Part shown: positions 8,286 to 17,262 of the stretch, piece by piece | How positions within the stretch are numbered: the stretch's first letter is position 1 | How the letters are laid out: the number at the start of each line of letters is the position of its first letter | Assembly (NCBI GenBank): GCA_963787485.1 | Contig: CAWBDF010000007.1 | Span: forward strand, 434,001-498,000 | Length of the DNA stretch: 64,000 nt | Direction of reading: 5' to 3' | Source of the DNA: Bog-473 sp963787485 | Lineage (GTDB): Bacteria; Actinomycetota; Acidimicrobiia; Acidimicrobiales; RAAP-2 | The notes under the pieces: generated by a model | What the model was told of the DNA's origin: nothing | What the model saw: the letters and a program-made list of their open reading frames with translations, nothing else | Database searches by the model: none | Made by a program: the position numbers and the translations under genes

Positions 8286-9179
8286 CTACCGAACGGTCAC
8301 CGGTTCGTAGTTGAAAATCCGGTCTTGGCCCTGAATCAGCTCCAAGGGACTGACGAATCGACGCAGCGTCCGGACAGGCCCCGTCTCTTTCACATTGGGC
8401 CGTCCGTGTTGGACCGCCATGTTGTCCCAGACGACAAGATCCCCCGTCTGCCACTCGTGATGGAGGACGTTGTCCTGGCGGTAGAGGTGCACGAAGAGCG
8501 CCTTCAACAACGAGCGACTCTCCTCGGGTGACAATCCCACGACCTCGTGGGTCATTTGCTCGTTGATATAGAGGATGGTCTCTCCGGTCCGTGGGTGGCG
8601 ATTCCCGATTGGCTTCGTGGTCGACTTCGGGACCGCGGGAATCGAAACCACCACGTCGCCATCTTTCTCCTCATCCTCCCTGATCTGGCCAGCCTGGTGC
8701 ACCGCGCTCAATCCCGCGATCCGATTCCTCAGGTCTTTCGGAAGGGTGAACCAACCCAGGGTCGCGCTGGCGAACATCGTCGGAACCACGGGCGTCTCGA
8801 CTTCCACCGCGTACAGGGACACGACTTTCAAGGGATCATCCGCCCACATGGTGTCCGAATGGAACTTCAGCCGCCCGAACTTGGAAGTGGCCCCGGCGCG
8901 GCGGTTGGAGACGTAGAAGGCGTCGGCTTCGTGCGCCCTCGTTCCAGGGTTTGCAGAGCGGATCGATTCCCAGCCCGGGTCGAGACCGATCACCGTCTCG
9001 GCCAGGTATCCCTGGTAGGTCTGATCGATGTCCAGACCCCGAAAGACCAACAAGCCGCGTTCGTCGAGTGCATGCCGTAGCCGGTGGCGGGCGGGCTCCT
9101 CGAGCTCCCTGGTCACGTCCAGGCCCGTAACCTCGGCGCCGAATGGCATCTCCAGGTTTCTGACCTCCACATCTGTCAT
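8286..9179 (-). CDS. TauD/TfdA-family Fe(II)/2-oxoglutarate dioxygenase
   Basis: The 297-residue length and motifs are typical. The 2-His-1-carboxylate facial triad is visible as His107-x-Asp109 (KFHSDTMW) and a distal His in AVQHGRP near 258. The RTLRRF segment provides the 2-oxoglutarate-binding Arg. Family members hydroxylate taurine, phenoxyacetates, carnitine precursors and many other acids or sulfonates. The gene lies upstream of a CaiB-type CoA transferase on the same strand, with 180 bases between. A second family member is at 21.6-22.4 kb. Confidence 0.85.
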   Translation of the reverse strand: MTDVEVRNLEMPFGAEVTGLDVTRELEEPARHRLRHALDERGLLVFRGLDIDQTYQGYLAETVIGLDPGWESIRSANPGTRAHEADAFYVSNRRAGATSKFGRLKFHSDTMWADDPLKVVSLYAVEVETPVVPTMFASATLGWFTLPKDLRNRIAGLSAVHQAGQIREDEEKDGDVVVSIPAVPKSTTKPIGNRHPRTGETILYINEQMTHEVVGLSPEESRSLLKALFVHLYRQDNVLHHEWQTGDLVVWDNMAVQHGRPNVKETGPVRTLRRFVSPLELIQGQDRIFNYEPVTVR

Positions 9180-9359
9180 CCTCTGACCCCCGAGGACAGC
9201 GACCGCCGAAAAAAAATCCTCTGTGAGCAGCCCCGCGCCTGCCGATGCTACTGCGATGCGCCAGTCATGCCATCGACTGGACCGTCTCGGGCGCTTCGTG
9301 TTCGTGGCAGAGCCTCTGGCCTCCAGTTCTCCGAGAGCCGCTTTCTCGGCCTGCTCTGT

Positions 9360-10577
9360 TCAGGCCACGATGCCTTTGATCTTGAGATCGATGATGGCCT
9401 CCCCGTCGAGGCCGAGCTCGGCAAGGACGCCGTCCGCGTGCTCGTTGAACTCCGGTGAGCGGTGGACGGGGGCCGGCTCCCCACCGAACTGCACGGGGGC
9501 GGTGACAAGCTTGAACGGCGACCCCGATGCCGTCTCGCACGCCTGGAGGTATCCGTTGGCGCTGGTCTGGGGGTCCTCGGCGACTTCAAGGGTATTCTGC
9601 GCGACGGCCCACTGGCCGCTGTAGTCGGCGAGCATCTCCTTGATCTCAGTGATCGTGTGATCGGCGAAGAAGCCTTCGAGCAGTGCCACGGCCTCAGACC
9701 GATGCTCCATCAGAGATCCCAGGTCGGCGAAGCGAGGATCAGCTGCCCACTCGGGCTTCCCGAGGAGAGTGACGAACTCGGGCCAGTACTTCCCGACCTG
9801 GAGGCTGGAGATGACGAACCAGCGCTGATCCTTTGTCAAGTACTGCCCGACGAGCGGGTTGGGGTGCAGCATGTCGAGCGGCAACGGCGCTTGTGGGATG
9901 TTGTTGAGCAGCGATAGGGCAATCGACTGGCCCATCGCCCACATGCCGGTTGCCAACAACGACACATCGACGGTGAGCGCCTCACCGGTTCGCTCCCGAT
10001 GGAACAGCGCCCCCAAGATGCCGCCCGCGATCGTCATGCCACCGAGGGAGTCCCCAAAGCCGGGCCCGGGCAGGCCGACCAGGTGACCATACTCCGGCCG
10101 CGTCGTCGCGTAGGCGACGCCAGTACGTGACCAGAACGCGAGCGAGTCGTACGCGCCCCGATCCGCCTCGGGGCCACGCTCGCCCTGACCCGTGCCCGAC
10201 ACGTAGATGATCCTGGGGTTGTGGGACCGGACGTCGTCGACGTCGATCTTCAACTTCTTGCGAACGCTCGGCAGCTTGTTGTGCAAGAAGACGTCGCTGG
10301 TGGCGGCAAGGTTGTAAAGGATGTCGCGGCCTTCGTCGGTGGCCAGGTTCAGTCCGAGGCTCCTCTTCCCCCGGTTTGAATGCTCCATGAGCGGATGGAC
10401 GTCGCCCTCCGTCGACAGGATGCCCGCCGAGACCAAGCCTCGCATGGCATCACCCCGCTCATGGTGCTCGATCTTGATGACCTCAGCCCCGTAGTCCGAC
10501 AGCAAAGCGGCGGCCGAAGGCACAAAGGTCTGTTCGGCCACTTCGAGGATGCGGACACCCTCCAAAATTGCGGTCAC
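9360..10577 (-). CDS. CaiB/BaiF (family III) CoA transferase
   Basis: I start at the GTG at 10577, because GGGAGGGAA lies just upstream and family similarity begins there (GVRILEVAEQTFVPSAAALL), although the frame is open 52 codons further. The conserved family features are visible: GAEVIKIEHHERGD near residue 40, the NRGKRSLGLNL segment, and the catalytic Asp in GAYDSLAFW. Such enzymes move CoA between acyl groups without ping-pong release and usually prime organic acids for beta-oxidation-like breakdown. The gene probably shares an operon with the TauD dioxygenase. At 405 residues it is full length. Confidence 0.88.
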   Translation of the reverse strand: MTAILEGVRILEVAEQTFVPSAAALLSDYGAEVIKIEHHERGDAMRGLVSAGILSTEGDVHPLMEHSNRGKRSLGLNLATDEGRDILYNLAATSDVFLHNKLPSVRKKLKIDVDDVRSHNPRIIYVSGTGQGERGPEADRGAYDSLAFWSRTGVAYATTRPEYGHLVGLPGPGFGDSLGGMTIAGGILGALFHRERTGEALTVDVSLLATGMWAMGQSIALSLLNNIPQAPLPLDMLHPNPLVGQYLTKDQRWFVISSLQVGKYWPEFVTLLGKPEWAADPRFADLGSLMEHRSEAVALLEGFFADHTITEIKEMLADYSGQWAVAQNTLEVAEDPQTSANGYLQACETASGSPFKLVTAPVQFGGEPAPVHRSPEFNEHADGVLAELGLDGEAIIDLKIKGIVA

Positions 10578-11096
10578 AATTCCCTCCCAGGGGTCCCGCC
10601 CAATTCCACGACTCCGCGACACGGGCATGGCCCGATGGAACAGGTTACAAGCCGGGGCACCGGGGGGGCGCCGTAGAGGGCGCGACATCGCGACCGTGCC
10701 AATGGTGTTCGATGGCGGATGCTCAACGAGCAAAAGAACCTTTGGTCATCGGTGTGATCCTCGGTTCATTCGGCTGGGTCGACCCGAGCAGGCCGCGGGA
10801 AGGCCGCCCCGGGTCCCTCCGGTGCGGAACGCCTCCCCGATGCGCTCTTCGTCTTTCCACCAGGGTGAAGCAGAACTGGCGGGTGGCAGGGTCGCATTCG
10901 GCGTAGCGACTGACGAACTGGGCGGCGAGCCAGTCCTCTCGGCCGGGCGCCATCACCGGTGGCGGCGGCTCGCTCGCCACCGGTGATCGGGCCCTCCTCG
11001 ATCGGTGCGATGCCCTCGCCATACGGAATGGGGCCTGCAGCGACCTTGCAGCCCGGCTGCAAGCAGTTTGCAAGAGCACTGGCGCACGCTCATGGC
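10578..11096. other. Intergenic region with no recognisable gene
   Basis: About 520 bases separate the CoA transferase (minus) from the NTF2-like gene (plus). Two overlapping minus-strand frames cover 10723-11127. One contains a protein-like phrase (EDWLAAQFVSRYAECDP), but no family could be recognised and both are broken by Arg/Pro-rich translation typical of non-coding high-GC DNA. It may be a decayed gene. The promoter for the 11.1 kb operon should lie in its last 200 bases. Confidence 0.35.
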
Positions 11097-11501
11097 ATGA
11101 CATCCACCACCGACTCAGCAACCGCAATCGACGGGTTCCTCGCCGCGGTCCGTGGCGACCACGGAGCCCCGGACGTGTGGGCAGAAGACGCCGTCCTGGA
11201 CGCGGTCCTGCCCAACTGGCGGATGACCGTACGTGGCGGGCCCTCCATCGAACGCCAACTCGAGGCGTGGTTCCGCGACCCCGGCACGTTCGAGGAGCTC
11301 TGCCGCCACCCGATCCCCGGCGGAGAGGTCGTCGAGTTCACCTTGACCTGGGACGAGTGCGGGGTGCCCCACGCCGCCCGCCAAGCGCACGTCCTCAAGC
11401 TCGACGCCGTTGGCCACATCATCCACGGCGCCATGTGGTGCGGCGGCCGCTGGTCGGCATCGCTCCTGGCCGAGATGGCCGCGGCCAGCGATGCTGAGTG
11501 A
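11097..11501 (+). CDS. NTF2-like (SnoaL-type) small protein
   Basis: The ATG at 11097 opens a 134-residue protein. Its arrangement (helical N-terminus ATAIDGFLAAVRG, then a beta-rich core with VVEFTLTWDECG and AHVLKLDAVGHIIHGAMWCGG) is that of the SnoaL/NTF2 cone-shaped fold. The fold serves as isomerase, cyclase, hydrolase or dimerisation domain. It overlaps the kinase-like gene by 11 bases (next ATG at 11491), so the two are translationally coupled. Function is unknown. Confidence 0.6.
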   Translation: MTSTTDSATAIDGFLAAVRGDHGAPDVWAEDAVLDAVLPNWRMTVRGGPSIERQLEAWFRDPGTFEELCRHPIPGGEVVEFTLTWDECGVPHAARQAHVLKLDAVGHIIHGAMWCGGRWSASLLAEMAAASDAE

Positions 11502-12513
11502 CGTGATAGCCCCCCTGGTGGCCCGCCCGCTCGCCAGCTCCGTCGAGGAACTGCTGGTGGGAGCGACCCAACGAGAGCCCTTCGTCCACACGGACTCGAA
11601 ATCCGGCGTCGGATTCGAGCGGGTCGTGATCGACGGGGAGCGCTACGTCCTCAAGCACGTTCACATCGATGACGACTGGACGATGCGGTTCTGGCACGAG
11701 ACCACCTGCGTCCCCCTCGATGTCTGGCGGGCCGGGCTCATGGACACCGCACCCGACCACATCGTCCACGGCATGGTGGGCGCTGCCGGAGGTCTGGGCC
11801 GGGACGGGCTCGGCGCCGCCCTGCTCATGCGCGACCTGACTGACGTGCTCGTCCCCCCAGCAGACGACCCGATCTCCCTCGCCAACCACCTGGCGCTCAT
11901 TGACGGCATGGCCGCTCTCACGGCCCGGATGTGGGGCTGGCGTGACACGATCGGACTCCTTCCGCCCGCCAACCGGTGGCTGGCGTTCGGCGACGAGGAC
12001 ATTGCGGCCGAGGAGCGCTCCGGATGGCCGAACGCCGTGCCCCGAATCGCCGGCCAAGGATGGGCCCGCTTCATGGAGCGCGCCCCCAGCGATGTCGTCG
12101 ACACGATCCGAGCGCTGCGCAGCTCGACCAAGCCGCTGGTCGACGCCGCCGCCGCGACCCCCGGGACGTTTCTGCACGGCGACTGGAAACTCGGCAACCT
12201 CGGGGTCGACGGTGCCGGCCGCACCGTCCTGCTCGACTGGACCTATTGCGGCGAGGGCCCGGTCTGCTACGAGCTGGGATGGTACCTGGCGCTCAACGCA
12301 GCCCGGCTGCCCCAGTCGAAGGAGGACACGATCGCCGAACTGCGCGCTGGACTCGAGCGCCACGGTGTCGACACCGGAGGGTGGTGGGAACGCCAGCTGG
12401 AGCTGTGCCTGCTCGGGACGCTCGTGCTGTTCGGCTGGGAGAAGGCACTGGGCGACATCGTCGAATTCGGTTGGTGGTGCGATCGGGCACGAGAAGGGGC
12501 CGCCCTGCTGTGA
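11491..12513 (+). CDS. Aminoglycoside phosphotransferase (APH)-like kinase
   Basis: The 340-residue protein has the APH/choline kinase fold signatures: ALLMRDLTD in the hinge region, the catalytic loop FLHGDWKLGNLG (His-x-Asp-x4-Asn) and VLLDWTYCGEG (the DxD-like metal-binding Asp). Paralogues in actinobacteria phosphorylate small metabolites rather than antibiotics. It is coupled to the NTF2-like gene upstream by 11 bases and to the methyltransferase downstream by a GTGA overlap, so the three probably modify one substrate. The substrate is unknown. Confidence 0.8.
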   Translation: MLSDVIAPLVARPLASSVEELLVGATQREPFVHTDSKSGVGFERVVIDGERYVLKHVHIDDDWTMRFWHETTCVPLDVWRAGLMDTAPDHIVHGMVGAAGGLGRDGLGAALLMRDLTDVLVPPADDPISLANHLALIDGMAALTARMWGWRDTIGLLPPANRWLAFGDEDIAAEERSGWPNAVPRIAGQGWARFMERAPSDVVDTIRALRSSTKPLVDAAAATPGTFLHGDWKLGNLGVDGAGRTVLLDWTYCGEGPVCYELGWYLALNAARLPQSKEDTIAELRAGLERHGVDTGGWWERQLELCLLGTLVLFGWEKALGDIVEFGWWCDRAREGAALL

Positions 12514-13277
12514 GTGCCATCGGACGGGCGTACTCCGACAGCGCCGTCCAGTGGGCGGACGGGCCAGGCCGCGTCGACGGCCAGCTCGCCGATCTCCTGG
12601 TGGCATTCAGTCCGGTTCCGCTCAGCGGATCGACCGTGCTCGATCTGGGAAGCGGGACCGGCTTGGCGTCGGGCGCGGCGCGAGCCGCCGGAGCCCGGGT
12701 AATCGCCGCTGATCTCGCGCTCGGGATGGTCTTTGAGAACCGGGACCAGCGCCCGCCGGCAACCGTGGGTGACGCCATGGCCTTGCCGTTCCGGGATGGC
12801 GCGTTCGATGTCGTGCTGGCAGCTTTCTCCCTCAACCACCTTGAGCGGCCCGAGGCTGGCGTCGCCGAGGCGGCTCGCGTCGGTGGCGTCCTTGTGGCAT
12901 CGACCTACGCGGTCGACGACGACCACCCGGTCAAAGGAGCGGTCGAAGTTGCCCTGGCGGAAGTCGGGTGGACGAGCCCGGCGTGGTACCACGCTGTCAA
13001 ACAGTCGATGGCCACCTGGGGGACCGTCGACGCCGCCACCAGCGTGATCGGGCGAGGCGGAATGCAGCCGATCCGAGTGCAGAAGATGGAAGTGGCGTTC
13101 CCTGACCTTCGACCGCAAGACATGGTCGCCTGGCGGATGGGCCTCGCCCAATCGGCGCCATTCGTCGCCTCGCTCTCCCCTGATCGACGCGCCGGCACCG
13201 TCCAGCGCGCGATGGAACTGCTCGGGCCGGACCCGCCGCCCCTCGTGCGCAGAGCGATCTTCCTAGCGGCGGCCTAG
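12510..13277 (+). CDS. SAM-dependent class I methyltransferase
   Basis: The start is the GTG at 12510, whose bases overlap the previous TGA as GTGA. It has a textbook motif I (VLDLGSGTGLASG, residues about 37-49), an acidic residue after strand 2 (IAADLALG), motif post-II VGDAMALPFRDGAFDVVLAAF and the LNHLERPE helix. The 255-residue length matches Methyltransf_11 (UbiE-like) proteins acting on small molecules. Its 3' end overlaps the regulator gene on the other strand by 15 bases, so the two operons converge. Confidence 0.85.
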   Translation: MSAIGRAYSDSAVQWADGPGRVDGQLADLLVAFSPVPLSGSTVLDLGSGTGLASGAARAAGARVIAADLALGMVFENRDQRPPATVGDAMALPFRDGAFDVVLAAFSLNHLERPEAGVAEAARVGGVLVASTYAVDDDHPVKGAVEVALAEVGWTSPAWYHAVKQSMATWGTVDAATSVIGRGGMQPIRVQKMEVAFPDLRPQDMVAWRMGLAQSAPFVASLSPDRRAGTVQRAMELLGPDPPPLVRRAIFLAAA

Positions 13278-16200
13278 CGCGGCGAACGTGGCCGCGACGT
13301 GGCGGCGCAGAGGCTCGCCGTGGTCGCCGGCGCCGATCACGAGGGCTCCGGCTCGTCGTTCGGCGTCGCGCCACCAGCGGTCCTCGTCGGCCGCCGCGGC
13401 CATCTCCGCGGTGATCCGCCACGCCTCAAGCCCGGCGCATCGCTCCAGTGTGGCGAGGGCGGCGTCGATCTCGTCATGGTCGACCGGCTGGCCGCAGGCC
13501 CGAGCCGCCCGCGCCGCGACCACGCGGGCCAGCAGTCCGTAGCGCAGCGTGCGGCGGCCGGCAGCGTCTCGGGCTACCTCTTTCGCCACTTCGAGCGCGC
13601 CTGCGGGGTCGCCGATGCCGAGCAGGTGGCGCCCCTGGAGCGTTCGGTACCGCTGGTGGTGATGCCATGCGTGACCGCCGTTCCAGTCGAGGATCGATTC
13701 GTACGCACACAACGCTGAACCGGCCCCAGGGAGGTCCCCGGCAACCAGAAGCTCCTCGATGCGGTCCAGCTCGGCAGCCGAGCGCATCTCCCGAAACGCT
13801 GGTAGGGCGGCCAGCTCCAGGGCTTGCTCGGTCAATTCGGACGCTTCACCCAGGTGGCCGAGGCAACGCAACACCCACGACCGCAAGTTCACCTGGACCG
13901 CGACGAACCGCGCCCCTGGTTCCCCGGCCTCGGCCGCAGCCGCCGCGCCGGCTTCCACCGCGGCGAGGGCGTCGACCGGGCGTCCCTGCATTCCGAGGGA
14001 GAGAACGCGAAACAGGTGTCCGTGATGGAGCGCGAACGGGTGGGAGAGGTGGGCGGCATCCAACAGGGCCCGCTGCACCAACTCCCCTCCTTCGGCGACG
14101 TCCCCGCGGTGAACACTGAGCCCGCCACGGAACACCTGGGCGACGCCCCGCACCTCGGGTGGCGCGATCGACACCGCCTCAATCAGCCGTTCCTCGGCCG
14201 GATCGAGGTCTCCCCTGGCATGCAGGACCCGGCCGCTCAAGGTGAGGCAACTGGCTCGCACGGCCACGTCGTCGGTGCGCTCTGCGCCCTCTTCGGCTCT
14301 CTGGCCGGCCAGGTCGTAGTCGCGACGGTAGTAAGCAGCCCACCCAGCGATCTCCAGGGCACCGGCGCCACCGCCAAGCTCGATGGCACGGATCGCGTCC
14401 GCTTCGGCGGCCTCGAGCTCGAAGCGGGCGATCCGGACACGGGCCCGGGCACCACGCGCTCTCGGCGAGTCCTCGAGCGCGATCGCCTCGGTCAGCAGCC
14501 GCTCGGCTAGCGCGACATCGAACCGGTCGGTGGCCACAGCGGCGGCCTCGACCAGCGCATTGGACGCGCTGACGGTATCTCCAGCCTCGCGGGCGTGGAA
14601 AGCCACCTCCAAGGGATCGTGGCCCAGCCTCCCCCCGAGCACGCGGGCGGCTTCCCGGTTGATGTACGCCCGCCGCGCTGCGGCCGTACCAGCCACCAGT
14701 GCCTCTCGGACAAGCTCATGACAGAACGTGAACGCTGCCGACCGTTCTTCGACGATATGCGCACGCAGCCCGGCGTCGAGATGCTCGAGCAGCACCCCCA
14801 CAGGACGGTCCACCACGCCCGCGAGCAGATCGACATCGATCACCGAGCCCAGCACCGCAGCGGCTCGCAGGGTGGATGCCGCGGCCCCGAGGGCGTCGAT
14901 GCGGGTGGCCACCGCCTCCCGCACGCTGCTCGGCAACTCGGGCGAAGTCACCCGCGCCAGCTCAAGCAGGAACAGCGGGTTGCCACCGCTGCGAGCATGA
15001 AGCTCAGCGGCGCGGTCCTCGCCGACCAGTTCGACCGCCGCAGGCAAGTCCAGCGGCCCTAGCTCGAGCCGCTCAGAAGGTCGCAGGTCGCCCCCGCCGG
15101 GACGCGCCGAGGCGACCACCAGGAGGCGGCTGCCCCGCCGGACCGCGAAACGCAGCCACTCGACCGTGCTGTCCCCGGCCAGGTGGACGTCCTCGCAGAC
15201 GACGACGAGCACTCTGCCTTCGGCAGCCCGCTCAATGGCGCCGAGCAGCGACGCAAAAAGCAGTGCCCGGCCCGCAGCATGATCCGACACCGTGGTGGCG
15301 GCAGGCGAAACGTCGCCGAAACGGCCGAGCAGGGGACCGATCACCCCCTCGACATCACCCAGGCACTTCGCGACCGCCCCGGCGTCGAGCCCGCGCAGGT
15401 GAGCCGCGAGTCCATCGAGGATGGGCTGCAGCGGGAGATCCCGGCCCATCTCGTCGCAGTGGCCTCGGAGCAGAACCACATCGGCGGGGAGGCGGGCCGA
15501 CCAATGCTCGAACAGCACCGTCTTGCCGATCCCAGGGTCGCCCTCCACCACCGCCAGCACACGATCGCCGCCTCGACATCGTTCCAAGAACCCGTCAAGA
15601 GCACGCAGCTCTGCGTCCCGGCCGACCAGCGCCGACCCCACGGACCGCCCGCCGGAGGTCGGGCCTGGGACTTTGCCGAGCAGGATGGCGGTGTGGAGCT
15701 CCTCGGTCACCGGTGACGGGTCGATGCCGAGCTCCTGGGCCAGCCGTTCCCGCACACGCGCGTAAGCAGCCAGCGCACGGGCCGGGCGGCCGGCCGACGC
15801 GTCCGCACGCATAAGCACGCGCAACGCCGCCTCGTCATAGCCGTCGCAGTCGAGAGCCGCCGCGGCCAGATCGGCCGCATCCGAAGGATCCCCCGCAACC
15901 AAGGCTGCCTCCGCGCCAACCAGCCGGGCCCGGGCCAGCGTGCGCGCAACCGCCGCACGCGCCGCATCTGCCCACCGGGCATCGGGCTCGTCGGCCAGCA
16001 AGTCGCCCCGAGCCAGCGTTAAGGCCGCCCGCGCCGCCGCCCGCGCCGCGGCCGGATTGCCGGCGACGAGTCGGGCGGCGGCCTCATCGACGCGCGATTC
16101 GAGCTCCGCGACGTCCAGCCAGTCGACCGCCAGCAACCACCCGGCGTCTGACCTCGTCAAGCACTCCGTGCCGAGCACTGACCGCAGGCGACTCACCAAG

Positions 16201-16394
16201 ACGCCAACCTGGTCAACTGGCTTGGCCGGGAGGTCGTCACCCGGCCACAAAGCTTCGATGACCGCGTCGGCCGTGACCGGCGTTCCCCGCCCGAGGGCGA
16301 GCACCTTGATCAGAGTGCGTGCCTTCCGGCTGCCGAGCTCCCGCCCATCCACGTCCTCCACCTCAAGGCCGCCCAAAAGACGAACACGAAGCAC
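13263..16394 (-). CDS. BTAD/AfsR-SARP type transcriptional regulator with NTPase and TPR-like repeats
   Basis: About 1043 residues from a GTG at 16394, where similarity begins (VLRVRLLGGLEVEDVDG). The frame is open 67 codons further, and the start is uncertain because no ribosome site is evident. Residues about 1-95 form the OmpR-like winged helix typical of SARPs (SRKARTLIKVLAL, VIEALWPGD). Residues 96-245 are the BTAD domain. Residues about 265-500 form an AAA/STAND ATPase, with Walker A GDPGIGKT near 283 and Walker B LVVVCEDVHLAG. The remainder is Ala/Leu/Glu-rich helical repeats of the TPR type. There is no C-terminal LuxR helix-turn-helix. Such proteins activate neighbouring secondary-metabolism or catabolic genes on sensing a ligand, and the kinase-methyltransferase operon converging on it is a possible target. 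Confidence 0.85.
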   Translation of the reverse strand: MLRVRLLGGLEVEDVDGRELGSRKARTLIKVLALGRGTPVTADAVIEALWPGDDLPAKPVDQVGVLVSRLRSVLGTECLTRSDAGWLLAVDWLDVAELESRVDEAAARLVAGNPAAARAAARAALTLARGDLLADEPDARWADAARAAVARTLARARLVGAEAALVAGDPSDAADLAAAALDCDGYDEAALRVLMRADASAGRPARALAAYARVRERLAQELGIDPSPVTEELHTAILLGKVPGPTSGGRSVGSALVGRDAELRALDGFLERCRGGDRVLAVVEGDPGIGKTVLFEHWSARLPADVVLLRGHCDEMGRDLPLQPILDGLAAHLRGLDAGAVAKCLGDVEGVIGPLLGRFGDVSPAATTVSDHAAGRALLFASLLGAIERAAEGRVLVVVCEDVHLAGDSTVEWLRFAVRRGSRLLVVASARPGGGDLRPSERLELGPLDLPAAVELVGEDRAAELHARSGGNPLFLLELARVTSPELPSSVREAVATRIDALGAAASTLRAAAVLGSVIDVDLLAGVVDRPVGVLLEHLDAGLRAHIVEERSAAFTFCHELVREALVAGTAAARRAYINREAARVLGGRLGHDPLEVAFHAREAGDTVSASNALVEAAAVATDRFDVALAERLLTEAIALEDSPRARGARARVRIARFELEAAEADAIRAIELGGGAGALEIAGWAAYYRRDYDLAGQRAEEGAERTDDVAVRASCLTLSGRVLHARGDLDPAEERLIEAVSIAPPEVRGVAQVFRGGLSVHRGDVAEGGELVQRALLDAAHLSHPFALHHGHLFRVLSLGMQGRPVDALAAVEAGAAAAAEAGEPGARFVAVQVNLRSWVLRCLGHLGEASELTEQALELAALPAFREMRSAAELDRIEELLVAGDLPGAGSALCAYESILDWNGGHAWHHHQRYRTLQGRHLLGIGDPAGALEVAKEVARDAAGRRTLRYGLLARVVAARAARACGQPVDHDEIDAALATLERCAGLEAWRITAEMAAAADEDRWWRDAERRAGALVIGAGDHGEPLRRHVAATFAALGRR

Positions 16395-16533
16395 CGGCTG
16401 TGACGATAGGTCGGAAGCGACAGGACTTCGTCCAACCGCTCGGCATGCCCACGAAAGCGACGCCGACCAAGCCGCTGTCAAAGTATGAACCGGTCCCAAA
16501 GAAGATGCCGTTGCCGCGATAACATCCCGTGTT

Positions 16534-17196
16534 ATGAGTGAGGCTGAGGACATCGGTCTGGTTCTCAGGAAGTTGAGGGAAAAGGCTGGCCTCACGCAAC
16601 GAGAGCTGGCGACTCAACTGGGTGTACAGCAGCCGGCCGTCGCTCGGTGGGAAGGCGGTGGCGTGCGAATGCCCATCAATAGGATCGATGAGATCCTGTC
16701 CCACTTCGGATACGGAGTGAAGTACGACCTGACGGCTGTGCCCGTCGGCGAGGCGGTCAGTGGCGCGATGCCGCTCCAGATGGTGCGGCGAAATCCTGAG
16801 GTGCATGACTCGCTGAAGGACCCGCTCCGAGTTGTATCCGGTGGATATGAGTTCGCCGTCAATTGCGAAGCCCAGTGGTGCGTCGATATGTGGGAAGTGG
16901 AGACCGGCCGCAGGTTGGAGGGTGCGGTGGCGGTCTATCCGGCTCGGATCGATGCGATGGTTCAGCATCCAGACGGAGCCCTTATTCGCTTTGGACGGAC
17001 GGTGGGCAAGATCACGCCGAACGCCGAGCGCCATGAGGACGGAGGCCTACTATTCACCTACTCCCTGGCGAACGAGGAGGATCTTGAACTTGCGGGTGTC
17101 AGCGGCGACCCGGAATGGCCAAGCAACCTCCAAGGAGGTTCCCTATCTCCGGGGCACGGCTCGTGGCAATGCGGCGAACATCGGACGTGTGGGTAA
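16534..17196 (+). CDS. XRE-family helix-turn-helix protein, possibly frameshifted near its 3' end
   Basis: Residues 8-62 are a Cro/CI-type helix-turn-helix (LRKLREKAGLTQRELA, QQPAVARWEGG). The remaining 150 residues match no family I recognise but look like real coding sequence. The frame ends in TAA at 17196, an unusual stop for this GC content. The alternative frame just downstream continues as a protein-like sequence (NIGRVGKDWAIITDGVRAVI) and stops at 17269, overlapping the next ATG by 7 bases. That spacing would give neat coupling to the hydrolase, so a single-base shift near 17.10-17.14 kb is likely. It may regulate the hydrolase or the divergent regulator gene. Confidence 0.6.
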   Translation: MSEAEDIGLVLRKLREKAGLTQRELATQLGVQQPAVARWEGGGVRMPINRIDEILSHFGYGVKYDLTAVPVGEAVSGAMPLQMVRRNPEVHDSLKDPLRVVSGGYEFAVNCEAQWCVDMWEVETGRRLEGAVAVYPARIDAMVQHPDGALIRFGRTVGKITPNAERHEDGGLLFTYSLANEEDLELAGVSGDPEWPSNLQGGSLSPGHGSWQCGEHRTCG

Positions 17197-17262
17197 GGAC
17201 TGGGCGATCATTACCGATGGCGTCCGAGCCGTCATCGACCACGGGCTGGCGCCAGGCTCACG

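Noticed and set aside
11419..12606. Minus-strand frame opposite the kinase-like gene
   Set aside because: The plus-strand frame has the catalytic HGDWKLGN motif and tight gene overlaps; the minus frame has none.
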